Shown in pieces: positions 1 through 9,374 of a stretch of 64,000 nucleotides of DNA. Below the pieces are notes generated by a model. The model made no database searches. It saw only the letters and a list, made by a program, of their open reading frames with translations, and was not told the DNA's origin. Every line of letters begins with the position of its first letter. The first letter of the stretch is position 1. The position numbers and the translations under genes were made by a program. This DNA is from CAVRXQ01 sp963831155 (GTDB taxonomy: Bacteria; Actinomycetota; Acidimicrobiia; Acidimicrobiales; Bog-793): contig CAWHOY010000005.1 of NCBI GenBank assembly GCA_963831155.1, forward strand, positions 372,001 to 436,000, in the 5' to 3' direction.

Positions 1-2
1 CA

Positions 3-26
3 CCAAGCGCTCGAGAGGACGCTTGG
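3..26 (-). terminator. Hairpin downstream of the secreted repeat protein gene
   Basis: CCAAGCG (3-9) and CGCTTGG (20-26) make a perfect 7-bp stem with a 10-base loop, 14 bases beyond the stop codon of the minus-strand gene that ends at 40. The window edge hides any following T-run, so an intrinsic terminator is likely but not proven. Confidence 0.4.
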
Positions 27-39
27 CTTGGCCAATTCG

Positions 40-1551
40 TCAGAAGTGGAAGAGATGGGGCGCGCTCCAACTGGCTACGTAGCCGGTCCCTGCCTGGTAG
101 GCAGTCAAATAAGCACGCAGCCTTGCGAACTGGGATGCGACGCCAGGACGGAACAGAGCAACACCGCCGTGATTGAGGCGTCGCGCTGCCACGTTACGCC
201 AATGGCCGTGATCCAAGCGCTGCAGGCGGACCAGTCGGCCCGTCAACGGCACTCCCGCATGCACATGCGTTAGAAAGGCGCCGTTTCCGTGTCGCACCAG
301 GAACAACCTAGGGCGGACGTCGACGGACACGGTGGGGCTGACTTCACCCTTCCATATCGCTTTGTAGTTCGTCGCGATCGTCGGCTTGATTTCGTACGCC
401 CAGCTTCCACCAGTGCCCGTGAGGACGGTTGCTAACTCGACAAATGATGGGCTGGAAATGGCATCTCCGTATATCGCGACCGCTTCGTTGGCTGCTTGGT
501 TTGGAACAGTGCCTGAGAGCGTCACACTTCCACCGAAGATGACACCTGAGGAAGAGCTCGAGAGCGCTGGTCCGGGCATCACGAGGGTTGAGTTCTCGCC
601 TACCCCAGTTCCGTCAACGTTCACCGCGACGAGACGGAACTGATACGTCGAATTTGGGGTCAGGCCAATAACCGTACGAGCGACGGCAACAGACGACGAT
701 GACGAGCCAGCATTGTCGATCGTGGTGCGAAGTCCGTAGCCGGTTGTCGGCCCGTATTGGAAGTACCAGCTCGTAGGGTGGCCGCTCGGATGGATCGTGC
801 CGGTCAACGTTGCCTTCGTCGGCGACACGATCTCAAACGACTCTGAGACAACAACCGGCGCTCCCGTCGTGGAAAACGTCATCACCGCTCCGAAGTGAGT
901 GCCCACGGCGCTCGTCGCAACCGCCTGAATCACGTAATTCGTGTCGCGCGACAAGTTATTGAGGACGATCCCAACTGTTAGAAGATGTTCGCCCGAGCCG
1001 ACTGAACGATCAGCACTCCATGAGCCGAAGCTTGATGTCGTCCCGAATCGGACGGCCCACGTCGTCGACAGTCCGTGCGGATTGATCTGTGCGTCCACCT
1101 GCGATGTCGTGTCAGACATGCTGGCGATCCAGGTCTTCGTTATCGTTGGCGCGAGCGCCTGCGTACGAAAGCTTTCTTCGGTTCCGTACGCGATGCCGTC
1201 CGGGTTCTTCGCGATGAGTCGGTAGTAATAGCGTGTTCCGGGCGTAAGCCCACCGAGCTCAGCCGAGACTGCCACTTCGGATACGGGGGTTGCGCCGACG
1301 TCCTTGAAGGCCGTACTCAGGCTAAGAGCCGACGTGTTTCCGTACTGGAAGGCCCACGAGGTTAGGAGACCATTGCCGTCAAGGTCGCCCGATAGTGTCG
1401 CCCCAGAAAGCGAGAGGGCGCTCGGTGGACCTGTCACGGCGCTTGGCAGGCTTGTCGCGCCGACCGGGGAAACTAAGACGGCGACGATCAAAGTCACGAC
1501 TCCGACTGTCCCCGAAATCAGTTTGACGGTTGCTCGTAATGATTTCGACAT
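40..1551 (-). CDS. Secreted protein with fibronectin-III-like repeats
   Basis: A 503-residue exported protein. The N-terminus (MSKSLRATVK, then a hydrophobic stretch and VGATS) is a Sec signal peptide. Three repeats of about 95 residues follow, each with a TSWxFQYG-like strand, a GLTPxTxYxYRLxAxNxxG core and a glycine-rich end. This fibronectin-III-like layout is common in actinobacterial surface proteins. The last 150 residues are a different beta-rich domain of unknown role ending in basic residues. I chose ATG 1551 because the signal peptide begins there; a TTG at 1572 is the alternative. No catalytic residues are visible, so an adhesive or structural surface role is an inference. Confidence 0.75.
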   Translation of the reverse strand: MSKSLRATVKLISGTVGVVTLIVAVLVSPVGATSLPSAVTGPPSALSLSGATLSGDLDGNGLLTSWAFQYGNTSALSLSTAFKDVGATPVSEVAVSAELGGLTPGTRYYYRLIAKNPDGIAYGTEESFRTQALAPTITKTWIASMSDTTSQVDAQINPHGLSTTWAVRFGTTSSFGSWSADRSVGSGEHLLTVGIVLNNLSRDTNYVIQAVATSAVGTHFGAVMTFSTTGAPVVVSESFEIVSPTKATLTGTIHPSGHPTSWYFQYGPTTGYGLRTTIDNAGSSSSSVAVARTVIGLTPNSTYQFRLVAVNVDGTGVGENSTLVMPGPALSSSSSGVIFGGSVTLSGTVPNQAANEAVAIYGDAISSPSFVELATVLTGTGGSWAYEIKPTIATNYKAIWKGEVSPTVSVDVRPRLFLVRHGNGAFLTHVHAGVPLTGRLVRLQRLDHGHWRNVAARRLNHGGVALFRPGVASQFARLRAYLTAYQAGTGYVASWSAPHLFHF

Positions 1552-1798
1552 GCTTAACGGTGTAGCCCTCAAGCGTTAGATCGGCGTTAAGGCGACATGA
1601 TCGGTCTTGAGAAGTTTGCGGGACGGTTGGTGACTTTCGACATCGAGCCGCTTGTAGATCCGGCCATTCGACCTGGTGAGACGGCGACTGATCAGGCCGA
1701 CTCTTCAGCGTCGCGGATTGAGGTCTTATGGCTGTGTATTCGCCCTAGAGCCTCAGGTAGCGCTCTTATACGTTGAATCCGAACGTCCGCGGAGAGGG

Positions 1799-2074
1799 GT
1801 GCACCATGCAGTCGGAGTCGTCTCTGACTTTGAAGGCGCCACTCTCGATCAGTACGACGAGATTTTGCAGCTGTTGGGGATGTCACCGAGAGGTAGGCAG
1901 AGCCTGGCTATGAAGACGGATTCGGGGTTCCGGGTCACAGACGTGTGGGAGTCCCGCGAAGCGTTCGAGAAGTTCTCGCAAGAGCGGGTCGCCCCGTACG
2001 CGCACAAGGTTGGCCTTCCCAATCCTCCAGATGTCACCTTCCACGAGGTTCACAACTACCTGAGGGAGGGGTAG
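1799..2074 (+). CDS. Small protein, possible dimeric alpha-beta barrel (ABM-like)
   Basis: A 91-residue protein. VGVVSDFEGATLDQYDEI resembles the first strand and helix of ferredoxin-like alpha-beta barrel (antibiotic-biosynthesis-monooxygenase or heme-oxygenase type) proteins, and GFRVTDVWESREAFEKF looks like the typical central 'W.S...F..F' segment. The frame stays open upstream to 1676, but the GTG at 1799 directly follows the purine-rich GGAGAGG (1791-1797), and homology-like sequence begins there. The spacing is very short, so the start is uncertain. No catalytic call is justified. Confidence 0.6.
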   Translation: MHHAVGVVSDFEGATLDQYDEILQLLGMSPRGRQSLAMKTDSGFRVTDVWESREAFEKFSQERVAPYAHKVGLPNPPDVTFHEVHNYLREG

Positions 2075-2127
2075 TCGAACGCGTCACGCTGAGCCGTAGG
2101 GCGTAACCTGGTTCCCAAGGGAGAGAG

Positions 2128-2454
2128 ATGGCCGACGTTGGTGATCGAATCGCAGTGTCCTCTAAGGACGCTCCGCGCTCGGGCGTCGTGACTGCCATCA
2201 GCGGCGTCATGATCACGGTGCGTTGGGACGCAGGCGGTGAAACGAGCATCGTCCCCGGCCCAGGCGTTCTCAGCGTGGTGACTAGCCAACGATTGGACGA
2301 GTCCGCGCGCCATGGTCCGACAACCTCGGGAGCGACGAAGACTCGTTCGACGAAGTCGGACAAAACCCGTAGTGGCGCGGCGAGGAAGGCTGCATCTGGC
2401 GAGAAAGCCGCCGCCAGCAAGAAGGCCGGCGGCCGTAAAAAGACGAGGTCGTAA
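2128..2454 (+). CDS. DUF1918-like protein with histone-H1-like basic tail
   Basis: A 108-residue protein in two parts. Residues 1-55 (VGDRIAVSSKDAPRSGVV, VRWDAGGETSIVPGPG) match the small beta-barrel DUF1918 fold. Residues 65-108 are almost only Lys, Arg, Ala, Ser, Thr and Gly with KAAASKKAGGRKK-type repeats, like the tails of bacterial histone-H1-like or HupB proteins. Start ATG 2128 follows the strong ribosome site GGGAGAGAG. The tail suggests nucleic-acid binding (inference). A tail-less paralogue lies at 41896-42087. Confidence 0.75.
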   Translation: MADVGDRIAVSSKDAPRSGVVTAISGVMITVRWDAGGETSIVPGPGVLSVVTSQRLDESARHGPTTSGATKTRSTKSDKTRSGAARKAASGEKAAASKKAGGRKKTRS

Positions 2455-2550
2455 CGCCACAACATTCCAGCTACGCGTGCGGTTCAGGAAGTGGTTCGCC
2501 ACCGAGACGCGGGTTGCATCGAAGCTGCCAGCGAGCGGTGCCCTTTGCGA

Positions 2551-3498
2551 TCAGCGTCTTGTGAGTCGAGGCTCAAATACGTCACTCAACGCATCCCCGA
2601 CGAGGTTGGCCGAGATGACGGTGGCGACGAACAAAATGGCCGCTGGCCAAAGCTGCCACCAGTAACCGTCGAAGAGGTTCGTGATCCCGTCGGTGAGGAT
2701 ATTGCCCCAGTTCGTCGCGGGCGGTGGTACACCGAGGCCGAGGAAGCTGATGTACGCGAAGAGCGAAATGGCGTCCGCGACCTTCAACGTGCCGTTCACG
2801 ACGACGACGCCGAGCAGATTCGGAGCGACGTGGCGCCGCAGAATAAATCGCGAGCGCGCTCCAAAGACGCGAGAGGCCGCGACGTATTCGTGAGTTCGTA
2901 GCGTCAATGTTTCACCGCGGGCAAGGCGCGCCGTCGACAGCCAGCTCACTGCGCCGATGACGATGATGATCAACAGCAGGGAGGGAGTCACCATAGATGC
3001 CAAGAGGACGACGAAGAAGAGGAAGGGGATCGACAGAAACGCGTCGACGATTCGCATCATCAAGGAGTCGATGAATCCACCCACGTACCCCGCGATCGCT
3101 CCCCAGACGAGTCCGAAAAGAGTAGAGAGCACGCCAACGGCGAAGCCGACCTCGAGGGTGCTCTGTCCACCGACCATCAACGCCCCGAGCTCATCGCGGC
3201 CATCAGGAGTCATGCCAAGCAGGTGCTGTGCAGACGGCGCCTGGTTTTCCAAAAGGAGGTTCGCCGCGGTTTGATTCGTGTGGTAGAAGACCGGGCCAAG
3301 CCAGCTGAACAACACGACCACCACGAGCACAACGAGACCAGCGACTCCGGACTTGCTTTCGGCGAACGCGGAGAGGGACTGGCGCCAGTACGCCTTGGCA
3401 ACGGCAAACGGAGCATCCCCCGGTGGCGTCGGCGGAACGATCGGAAGCGCTCGCGTCGCGACCGACCGCGACGGAGTCGGAATCGCATCGAAGGTCAT
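2551..3498 (-). CDS. Peptide ABC transporter permease, DppC/OppC type
   Basis: A 315-residue inner-membrane subunit of a family-5 (peptide/nickel) ABC importer. The N-terminal extension is followed by a first membrane helix (GVAGLVVLVVVVLFSWLGP), a periplasmic loop with HLLGMTPDGRDEL, typical of DppC, and further helices. The EAA-type loop reads HEYVAASRVFGARSRFILRRHVAPN, the contact site for the ATPase. Start ATG 3498 overlaps the stop of the upstream permease gene as ATGA. The frame is open further upstream, but that part lies antisense to no homologous sequence and inside the other permease. No ATPase gene follows. Confidence 0.93.
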   Translation of the reverse strand: MTFDAIPTPSRSVATRALPIVPPTPPGDAPFAVAKAYWRQSLSAFAESKSGVAGLVVLVVVVLFSWLGPVFYHTNQTAANLLLENQAPSAQHLLGMTPDGRDELGALMVGGQSTLEVGFAVGVLSTLFGLVWGAIAGYVGGFIDSLMMRIVDAFLSIPFLFFVVLLASMVTPSLLLIIIVIGAVSWLSTARLARGETLTLRTHEYVAASRVFGARSRFILRRHVAPNLLGVVVVNGTLKVADAISLFAYISFLGLGVPPPATNWGNILTDGITNLFDGYWWQLWPAAILFVATVISANLVGDALSDVFEPRLTRR

Positions 3499-4436
3499 TT
3501 GAGTCGCACCCTCGGATCGAGGAAGGCGTAGCCAATATCGGCCAGGAGATTTCCAATCACCGTCGCCAGCGTGATGACGAGGACGACCCCAAGCAACACT
3601 GGGTAGTCGCGGTTCTGCGCCGCGCTCCAGAACAAGAGCCCGACGCCGGGAAAATCGAACAGCGCCTCGATGATCAGCGAACCCGAGAAGATATACGGCA
3701 CGGCTAGGCCGATCAGAGTGATAGTCGAAGAGAAAGCGTTGCGTAGCACGTGACGGATGAGGATCTGACGCTGCGACGCTCCGGTTGCCCTCGCGGTTCG
3801 CACGTAATCGGCGAGCAACGAGTCGATCGCCGCGGCGCGCATGTAGCGACTGAAGTAGGCGACGTTGCCGAGGACGAGGGTGAGCACCGGCAAGATCAGG
3901 TCCTTGAAGTCCGTCCACACTCCAGTGCCGAAGCTCGAGGCATTGGACGGGGCGACGTTCGTCCAGATGCTCAAGACAACGATGAGCACGCTCCCCAAGA
4001 GGAAGGTCGGTGTTGTGTAGAACACGAGCATGATCGCGGTGATGCCGTGATCGTCGACGCGATTTCGGCGAAGGCCCTGGATCAGCCCCATCGGCACCGC
4101 AATCGCCAACGCGATCAGCATCGAAGAGCCGACAAGGAGCAGGGTTCGCGGGACGTAGGCCGCTAGGAGCGACGCCACGGTCTGGTTCTGCTTGTACGAG
4201 AAGCCGAGATTGCCCTGTAGGGCGTGCCATAGCCAGATCCCGAATTGGACGACGAGCGGTTTATTGAGTCCCTGTCGGATCGTGAATTGATGGACGGCGT
4301 ACGCGGTCGCCCGGGGGCCGAGCTGGGCGCGAACCAATCCACCGGGCAGCAAGTGGAGGAGCACGAAGACGATGACCGACACGATGAACATGACGACCAC
4401 CGCTTGCGCCAGGCGGCGCCCGTAGTAACCGGTCAG
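3495..4436 (-). CDS. Peptide ABC transporter permease, DppB/OppB type (probable CTG start)
   Basis: The partner permease of the DppC-type subunit, 313 residues from the proposed start. It has the family layout: first helix (FIVSVIVFVLLHLLPGG), a long periplasmic loop with PLVVQFGIWLWHALQGNLGFSY, then five helices, with an EAA loop DYVRTARATGASQRQILIRHVLRNA. Family members begin with an (R)R-L-x-Q-(hydrophobic) stretch, and here YYGRRLAQAVVV lies upstream of the first GTG (4400). A perfect AGGAGG (4447-4442) sits five bases before an in-frame CTG at 4436, which I take as the start. The stop overlaps the DppC-type start. Confidence 0.88.
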   Translation of the reverse strand: MTGYYGRRLAQAVVVMFIVSVIVFVLLHLLPGGLVRAQLGPRATAYAVHQFTIRQGLNKPLVVQFGIWLWHALQGNLGFSYKQNQTVASLLAAYVPRTLLLVGSSMLIALAIAVPMGLIQGLRRNRVDDHGITAIMLVFYTTPTFLLGSVLIVVLSIWTNVAPSNASSFGTGVWTDFKDLILPVLTLVLGNVAYFSRYMRAAAIDSLLADYVRTARATGASQRQILIRHVLRNAFSSTITLIGLAVPYIFSGSLIIEALFDFPGVGLLFWSAAQNRDYPVLLGVVLVITLATVIGNLLADIGYAFLDPRVRLK

Positions 4437-4557
4437 GACGATCCTCCTAGACGTCTCGACCGGTGCTGGATGCCGGCATCCCGCGAGAAGTGGTTGTGTC
4501 GTCGGGCGGGCCCGCGATCAGCGCCGCGCGCCGACTCGTCGATGACCCGAGGCGTGT

Positions 4558-6402
4558 CTACGACTTGAAGTACCACGCGTTCGGACGAATATTTCCGAAT
4601 GGAAGCTGTGGCGACCATCCCTGGAGCTTGTTCGAGACGACCGAGATTTGGTTGTCACCAGTTGTCCACCAAAGGGCTGCCTCATCCTGCGCTACCCAGT
4701 TCTCCAGAGTGAAGAGGTAGCTGAGGCCGGAGTGTTCCTCGGCAGAGGTGATCAACGCTTGCGCTGTCGGCGAGTAGAAGCCACCGCCGTAGTAGTTGCC
4801 CTTGGCGAACTCTTGCTCAAGCGTCGGCAGGATCGCCAAATCACCGTAGTTGGTGAACCAAAGCGGATAGAGCGCCATCGCGAAGTTGCACGGCCCCGGA
4901 GGACACACCCCATCGATTGAATACATCGTCGTCGCCTGCTCGGGATGCAGGTCTACGTCAATGCCGGCTTGTTTTGCCGAGGTCTGAAAATACTGTGCCT
5001 GCGCCGACAAGTTGACGAGATCGGTGATCGTGAAGTCCATCCTCAATGACAAAAGACGACCCTTCGCGATTCCCTTTCCGCATTCGTTGTTTGCAGTGCC
5101 CGCGCGCGCACAGACCATGAAACCGCTCGACCCCATCTTCCAGCCGTGATCGGTGAGTAGCGAGCGTGCGGACATAATCGAGAATGGGTACGGGTCGGTG
5201 CGCTCTTGTGGGCTCACGTAGGGAGACCCGGGGATGTTCGGCACCGGACCGTACGTGAGCTGACCGATGCCATCGAGCGTTGTCTTCAAATAGAGCGGCT
5301 CGTTGATGAGGTGCTGCAGTGCCTCGCGAATGTAGAGCTGTCGGATGAATGGGCCGTACGTTGGGCTTGTCCAGCCGAGTTCAACGGACTCCTCGTAGTC
5401 GGGCGCCCATGGCGCGACCGTGTAGCCGTGACTCTTGAAGTAACCCACAAGGCCGTAGTCGCTGTAGGGGATGTACCCGTAGTCGATCTCACCCGAGCGG
5501 AGGGCATCGACCTCCGAGGCGGCTGACGGAAACGACTCGATAATCACGTGTGAAAGTCGAGACTTGTCCGGCCCGTCGTAGGCAGGGTTCGCCGTCAGTT
5601 CGGTTCGCCCGCTCACCGAGTCGAAGCTCGTCACGGTGAATGGGCCATCGACGACCTTCCACAGCGCGTTGCTCGCGTAGGTGGAAAGCTTCTCGGACTG
5701 TCCATAGAGGAAGTTGAAGACCTTGGTCGCCCCGTTCGCTGTGAGGTCGTAGTTGCCAACTTTTCCGCCAGCACTCTCGACGTCCCATGTCCTCTGCGGC
5801 ATCGGGACGATATTGATCAGCTGATTGTCGGTGTACCACTGTTCACCGAATGGGCGCTTCAGATGGAGGACGAATGTCGTCGCGTTCGGGTAGTCGATGC
5901 TCGCGATGTTTCCCGGGAATTCGCCTGGGACGTAAGTACCAATTTTCGACTCGCCTGCCTTGTAAAGGTTGAAGAAGAATTCGATGTCGCGCGTTGTCAC
6001 CGGCTGGCCGTTCGACCACTTGAAATGTTTCAGGGTAATGGTGATCGTCTGGTCGTGGTCAGAGTAAACGGGCGGGTTGCCAAGACTGAGGCCGTAGTTG
6101 ATTACCGGTTTGCTCCCGTCACCGGGAAAGTAGAGCGGCAACCAAAGGCTTTCGTCGGTGCTCAACTCCCACGGCTCCTCGTTGTCGGAGTTCTCGAGCG
6201 GCAACATCCAGCTGAAGTCGTCGGTTGGCTGTAGCGCGAAGGTCGCCGTACCACCCAGCGACACCTTGTGTTTGGCTAGGTTGGTTGCCGACGCCCTGGA
6301 GCAGAGCGCTCCGACCAAGACGATTGCGAGCGCGAGGGGCGCGAAACGGTGCACGCGCCCATTGGCGGTTCGCCAGTGGGGGATCGGGTCCAGGAGTCTC
6401 AT
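4558..6402 (-). CDS. Extracellular peptide-binding protein of ABC importer (SBP family 5)
   Basis: A 614-residue periplasmic or cell-surface solute-binding protein that should deliver peptides to the two permeases downstream. A Sec signal peptide spans about residues 1-40 (RFAPLALAIVLVGALCSRASA). The single Cys there lacks a good lipobox, so a cleaved rather than lipid-anchored protein is more likely. Family-5 hallmarks include TITLKHFKWSNGQPVTTRDIEFFF and the C-terminal FTNYGDLAILPTLEQEF region. ATG 6402 is preceded by AGAGAGGA at a good distance; the longer frame to 6558 is basic and has no signal peptide at its start. First gene of a three-gene unit with a 121-base gap before the next. Confidence 0.93.
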   Translation of the reverse strand: MRLLDPIPHWRTANGRVHRFAPLALAIVLVGALCSRASATNLAKHKVSLGGTATFALQPTDDFSWMLPLENSDNEEPWELSTDESLWLPLYFPGDGSKPVINYGLSLGNPPVYSDHDQTITITLKHFKWSNGQPVTTRDIEFFFNLYKAGESKIGTYVPGEFPGNIASIDYPNATTFVLHLKRPFGEQWYTDNQLINIVPMPQRTWDVESAGGKVGNYDLTANGATKVFNFLYGQSEKLSTYASNALWKVVDGPFTVTSFDSVSGRTELTANPAYDGPDKSRLSHVIIESFPSAASEVDALRSGEIDYGYIPYSDYGLVGYFKSHGYTVAPWAPDYEESVELGWTSPTYGPFIRQLYIREALQHLINEPLYLKTTLDGIGQLTYGPVPNIPGSPYVSPQERTDPYPFSIMSARSLLTDHGWKMGSSGFMVCARAGTANNECGKGIAKGRLLSLRMDFTITDLVNLSAQAQYFQTSAKQAGIDVDLHPEQATTMYSIDGVCPPGPCNFAMALYPLWFTNYGDLAILPTLEQEFAKGNYYGGGFYSPTAQALITSAEEHSGLSYLFTLENWVAQDEAALWWTTGDNQISVVSNKLQGWSPQLPFGNIRPNAWYFKS

Positions 6403-7223
6403 GGCCAATCCTCTCTGTCGTGCTTCCCGTGCCCGGAGGCTCGAAGCGCGCAGCGGGCGTTTGCTGTCGACGCGCCGACCGAGCCCGCGGGGGTCATTTC
6501 GTCGCCCGCTCAAACCGGCTTGAGGCCGAACGCCCTGATGGTACCGCCGCCTCGCCACAGTTCGTGGCTGCGATCGTCCGATCGATGAACCGGTTCGCGA
6601 GGCAAGTTCGAATGCGAATCGACCCGCCGCTTCGGGGTCGACTCAGGCGCCAATCCGGCGATTTGGGTCCCGCATAGCGGGACGCGTATATACCAGTAGA
6701 CGACGCCAATGCTCGAGCAATCGATCTTGCATGAATCGGATCCGAGTCATCGTCGTCGAAGAACCAGGAGAAGACACATTCCCAGTCGGTGACGCACCCT
6801 CTTGGTGGGCTGGGCTGTTGCAAAGCACCGACCCCGACAAAACCCGGCAAGGGGGTGAACCTCGGTTGCTCCGGCGTCGGGGCGGTTTGTTGACATCGAC
6901 GAATTCACGCGCCGTACCCGAGGTTGGCTTGCCGGATCTGACGGACCGGTGTCCGAGCCGCTTCGCGAGACAATTTTTTACGTCCAGGCGACGGTAGACA
7001 CCGAAACTGGGGCTGTCGTCTGGTCGACTCGAGCCGATCTTGCCCCAGACGCAGCGCATGCTGGTGCATACGACTCAGTCGATGCCGCAGCTGTCGAAAC
7101 TGTCGCGCATTCAAGTAGACGTTACGAAGACTCCTCCGAGCGATCGAGTCATAAGCGCGCGCGAGGTCCCCTTCACCTCGTTTCGGACTCCACAACCGCT
7201 GGCCAACTGTCGTCTAGCCGGGT
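6403..7223. other. Long intergenic region without a recognisable gene
   Basis: About 820 bases separate the peptide-binding protein (minus strand) from the glycosyltransferase (plus strand). All frames here give low-complexity, Arg-rich translations with no family resemblance. It must contain the promoters of both divergent genes, but I found no convincing -35/-10 pair. A run of six T (6974-6979) follows a weak TGTC/GACA stem around 6950-6973. Nothing else stands out. Confidence 0.5.
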
Positions 7224-8678
7224 ATGGCGATGCCGCAGGCACAGTCGCCGTCCCAGTCACGGCCACGGCCAGTTGTCCTTCCTCCCCCGATCGACTTGGT
7301 CGAGGCCGGGAAGGGCGCGGGTGGAATGCAGCGCTCCTACAAGGCCGAGGGGTTGTCGCCGTCGGTCGGAGCGAGGCGCCTCTACCTGGGACCTCGGTCG
7401 AAGTTTGGGATCGCGACGATTCTCGCGTCGTCGTGGCTGGGCCTTTCCGTGTGGATTTCGCGTCCGTGGATCCACGAATTGGCCAGCGTCATCTCGCTGG
7501 TTCCTGCACTAGTCGTTGTGTCGTGCTTGGCGTTCGTTCCCGGATTCATCGTCGCAATGTTGGCGGCGAGCCTTCTGCTCGATCGCCAACCGCCGATGAA
7601 GGTCCTTCACCCCATGAATTCGATCACGATCTTGATTGCTGCTCGGAACGAAGAAGCCGGAATCGAGGAAACACTTCGCTACCTGGCGGACCAGGACTAC
7701 GACGGCCGCGTATCCGTGGTACTCGTCGACAACGGATCTACGGACACCACGGCGAAGCTGGCCCGTTCGGTTGGGCGAGACCTCGGTTTAAACCTTCGGG
7801 TCGTCTCAGAGCCGATGCCGGGTAAGTGCCACGCGTTGAACCGGGGGCTAGTTGCCGTGAGGACGAAGCTCGTGGTGACCGTCGACGCCGACACCTTGCT
7901 GCATCGGTCGGCGCTGCGCCTTTTGGTCAGTCGACTGGAGTCGTCGCTGCCCTCGGTGGCTGCCGTTGCAGGGTGTGTCTTAGTTCGTAACAGTCGCCAC
8001 AACTTGTGGACGCGTTTGCAGGAGTGGGACTACTTCCTGGGTATCGCCTCAGTGAAACGTATGCAGGGTCTCTTCCAGACGACCCTCGTCGCTCAAGGCG
8101 CATTCAGTCTGTACCGCACGAAGGCCGTGCGGAGCGCGGGAGGGTGGCCTGATGCCATCGGTGAGGACATCGTCCTCACATGGGAGTTGATGCGCTCGGG
8201 CGCTCGCATCTACTACGAGCCACTCGCGGTGGCCTTCACGACCGCACCCGAGACGATGCACCAATTCGCTCGGCAGCGCGCGCGCTGGGCACGGGGAATG
8301 TTGGAGGGCTTGCGTACCGTGCCGCCATGGCGCCAGCAACAGGGATTCGCCAAGGTGCTAACCGCCATTGACCTCGTGATACCGGTGCTCGATTGCACGT
8401 ACGTCCTCGTGTGGATCCCGGGTCTTGTGCTTGCGTGCTTTGGGATCTATTGGTTCGTGGGACCGGTCACGGTCGCGGTGCTGCCCGTCACTCTCGCGGT
8501 GTACGGCCTCCTGTACCGTTATCAGCGTCGCCAGGTATTCGAGCCCCTCGGGTTGCGTGTCCGCCGAAATGGTCTTGGCTTTTTCCTCTTCATCGTCGGG
8601 TACCAGTTGGTCATGTCCTCGGTGTCGGTCGCCGGGTACGTACAGCAGCTGGCCGGATCGCGTCGGCGCTGGAAATAA
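7224..8678 (+). CDS. Membrane glycosyltransferase family 2 (PgaC/NodC-like)
   Basis: A 484-residue processive-type GT2 enzyme. Two membrane helices (about 62-80 and 88-119) precede the catalytic domain, which begins SITILIAARNEEAGIEET (133-150). Key motifs are VDNGSTD (168-174), the nucleotide-sugar-binding DAD (221-223), the catalytic-base GED (313-315) and QRARW (351-355), the Q-x-x-R-W acceptor motif. Three more helices close the protein (375-465). This set is typical of enzymes that polymerise N-acetylglucosamine or related sugars across the membrane; the actual sugar cannot be read from sequence. ATG 7224 has no clear ribosome site; ATG 7326 after GGTGGA is a good alternative start. It stands alone. 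Confidence 0.9.
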   Translation: MAMPQAQSPSQSRPRPVVLPPPIDLVEAGKGAGGMQRSYKAEGLSPSVGARRLYLGPRSKFGIATILASSWLGLSVWISRPWIHELASVISLVPALVVVSCLAFVPGFIVAMLAASLLLDRQPPMKVLHPMNSITILIAARNEEAGIEETLRYLADQDYDGRVSVVLVDNGSTDTTAKLARSVGRDLGLNLRVVSEPMPGKCHALNRGLVAVRTKLVVTVDADTLLHRSALRLLVSRLESSLPSVAAVAGCVLVRNSRHNLWTRLQEWDYFLGIASVKRMQGLFQTTLVAQGAFSLYRTKAVRSAGGWPDAIGEDIVLTWELMRSGARIYYEPLAVAFTTAPETMHQFARQRARWARGMLEGLRTVPPWRQQQGFAKVLTAIDLVIPVLDCTYVLVWIPGLVLACFGIYWFVGPVTVAVLPVTLAVYGLLYRYQRRQVFEPLGLRVRRNGLGFFLFIVGYQLVMSSVSVAGYVQQLAGSRRRWK

Positions 8679-8842
8679 CGGTGCCGAGCGGTCCTAAACG
8701 GTCCATTTGAGACCTACAGCTCTTCCAGAAGCTGGCGACAAACCGCAATCGGTCGTCGGAGATTGGCGAAGTCGGCCCTCCGACCCCGCAAAGAGCCAGC
8801 TCAGCGGCTATATCCGCGTCTGTGTACCGGTAAGCGCTTCGT

Positions 8843-8848
8843 TATGAT
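8843..8848 (+). promoter_or_regulatory. Possible -10 box of the CBS-domain gene
   Basis: TATGAT lies 31 bases before the GTG start at 8880 and matches the -10 consensus in five of six positions. No good -35 box is visible 16-18 bases upstream, so this is a weak call. Confidence 0.3.
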
Positions 8849-8879
8849 TTGCTCTGAGCGAGCCTGAGGACGGACCACC

Positions 8880-9311
8880 GTGCAAATATCAAAATTGCTC
8901 AGCAAAAAGGGTGTGTTTGTCGCGACGATCGCCGCTGATGCAACTGTCGGCGAACTTGTCAGTGAATTAACCCGACGGAAAATCGGTGCGGTCGTCGTAT
9001 CCGGTGACGGGAGCGCAGTGGAGGGAATCGCTTCGGAGCGAGACGTCGTGCGTGCTTTGAACGAGTTCGGTGCGGCGATACTCGAAGAGCCGGTGCGAGC
9101 GATCATGACCAGCGATGTCCACACGAGTTCGCCCGAGGACACCGTCGATTCACTCATGGTAATGATGACTAACTATCGCATCCGACATGTTCCCGTGGTC
9201 GACCACGAAGTCCTCGTCGGGATCGTCAGCATCGGTGACGTCGTTAAGACTCGGATGGAGGAATTGGAAAAGGATCGCGACGCGCTCGTGAACTACATCG
9301 AGGCGCGATAG
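8880..9311 (+). CDS. Tandem CBS-domain protein
   Basis: A 143-residue protein made almost only of two CBS domains (about residues 8-62 and 75-130). Each ends in the usual GIxSERDVVR or GIVSIGDVVK segment, where the Asp contacts the ribose of an adenosine ligand. The second domain carries the RHVPVVD strand. Such stand-alone pairs bind AMP, ATP or NAD-like ligands and modulate partners; the partner is unknown here. GTG 8880 is the only start before the first domain. A short C-terminal helix (EELEKDRDALVNYIEAR) resembles that of many actinobacterial CBS proteins. Confidence 0.9.
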   Translation: MQISKLLSKKGVFVATIAADATVGELVSELTRRKIGAVVVSGDGSAVEGIASERDVVRALNEFGAAILEEPVRAIMTSDVHTSSPEDTVDSLMVMMTNYRIRHVPVVDHEVLVGIVSIGDVVKTRMEELEKDRDALVNYIEAR

Positions 9312-9374
9312 CTAGGCGGATCTCCACCGCCAGCCACTAGTGAGTCCGGAGTTCGAGCGTCCCTGCCCTGCGCG

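Noticed and set aside
7040..7825. 261-codon plus-strand frame before and over the glycosyltransferase
   Set aside because: Overlaps the conserved GT2 domain in another frame; no motif of its own.
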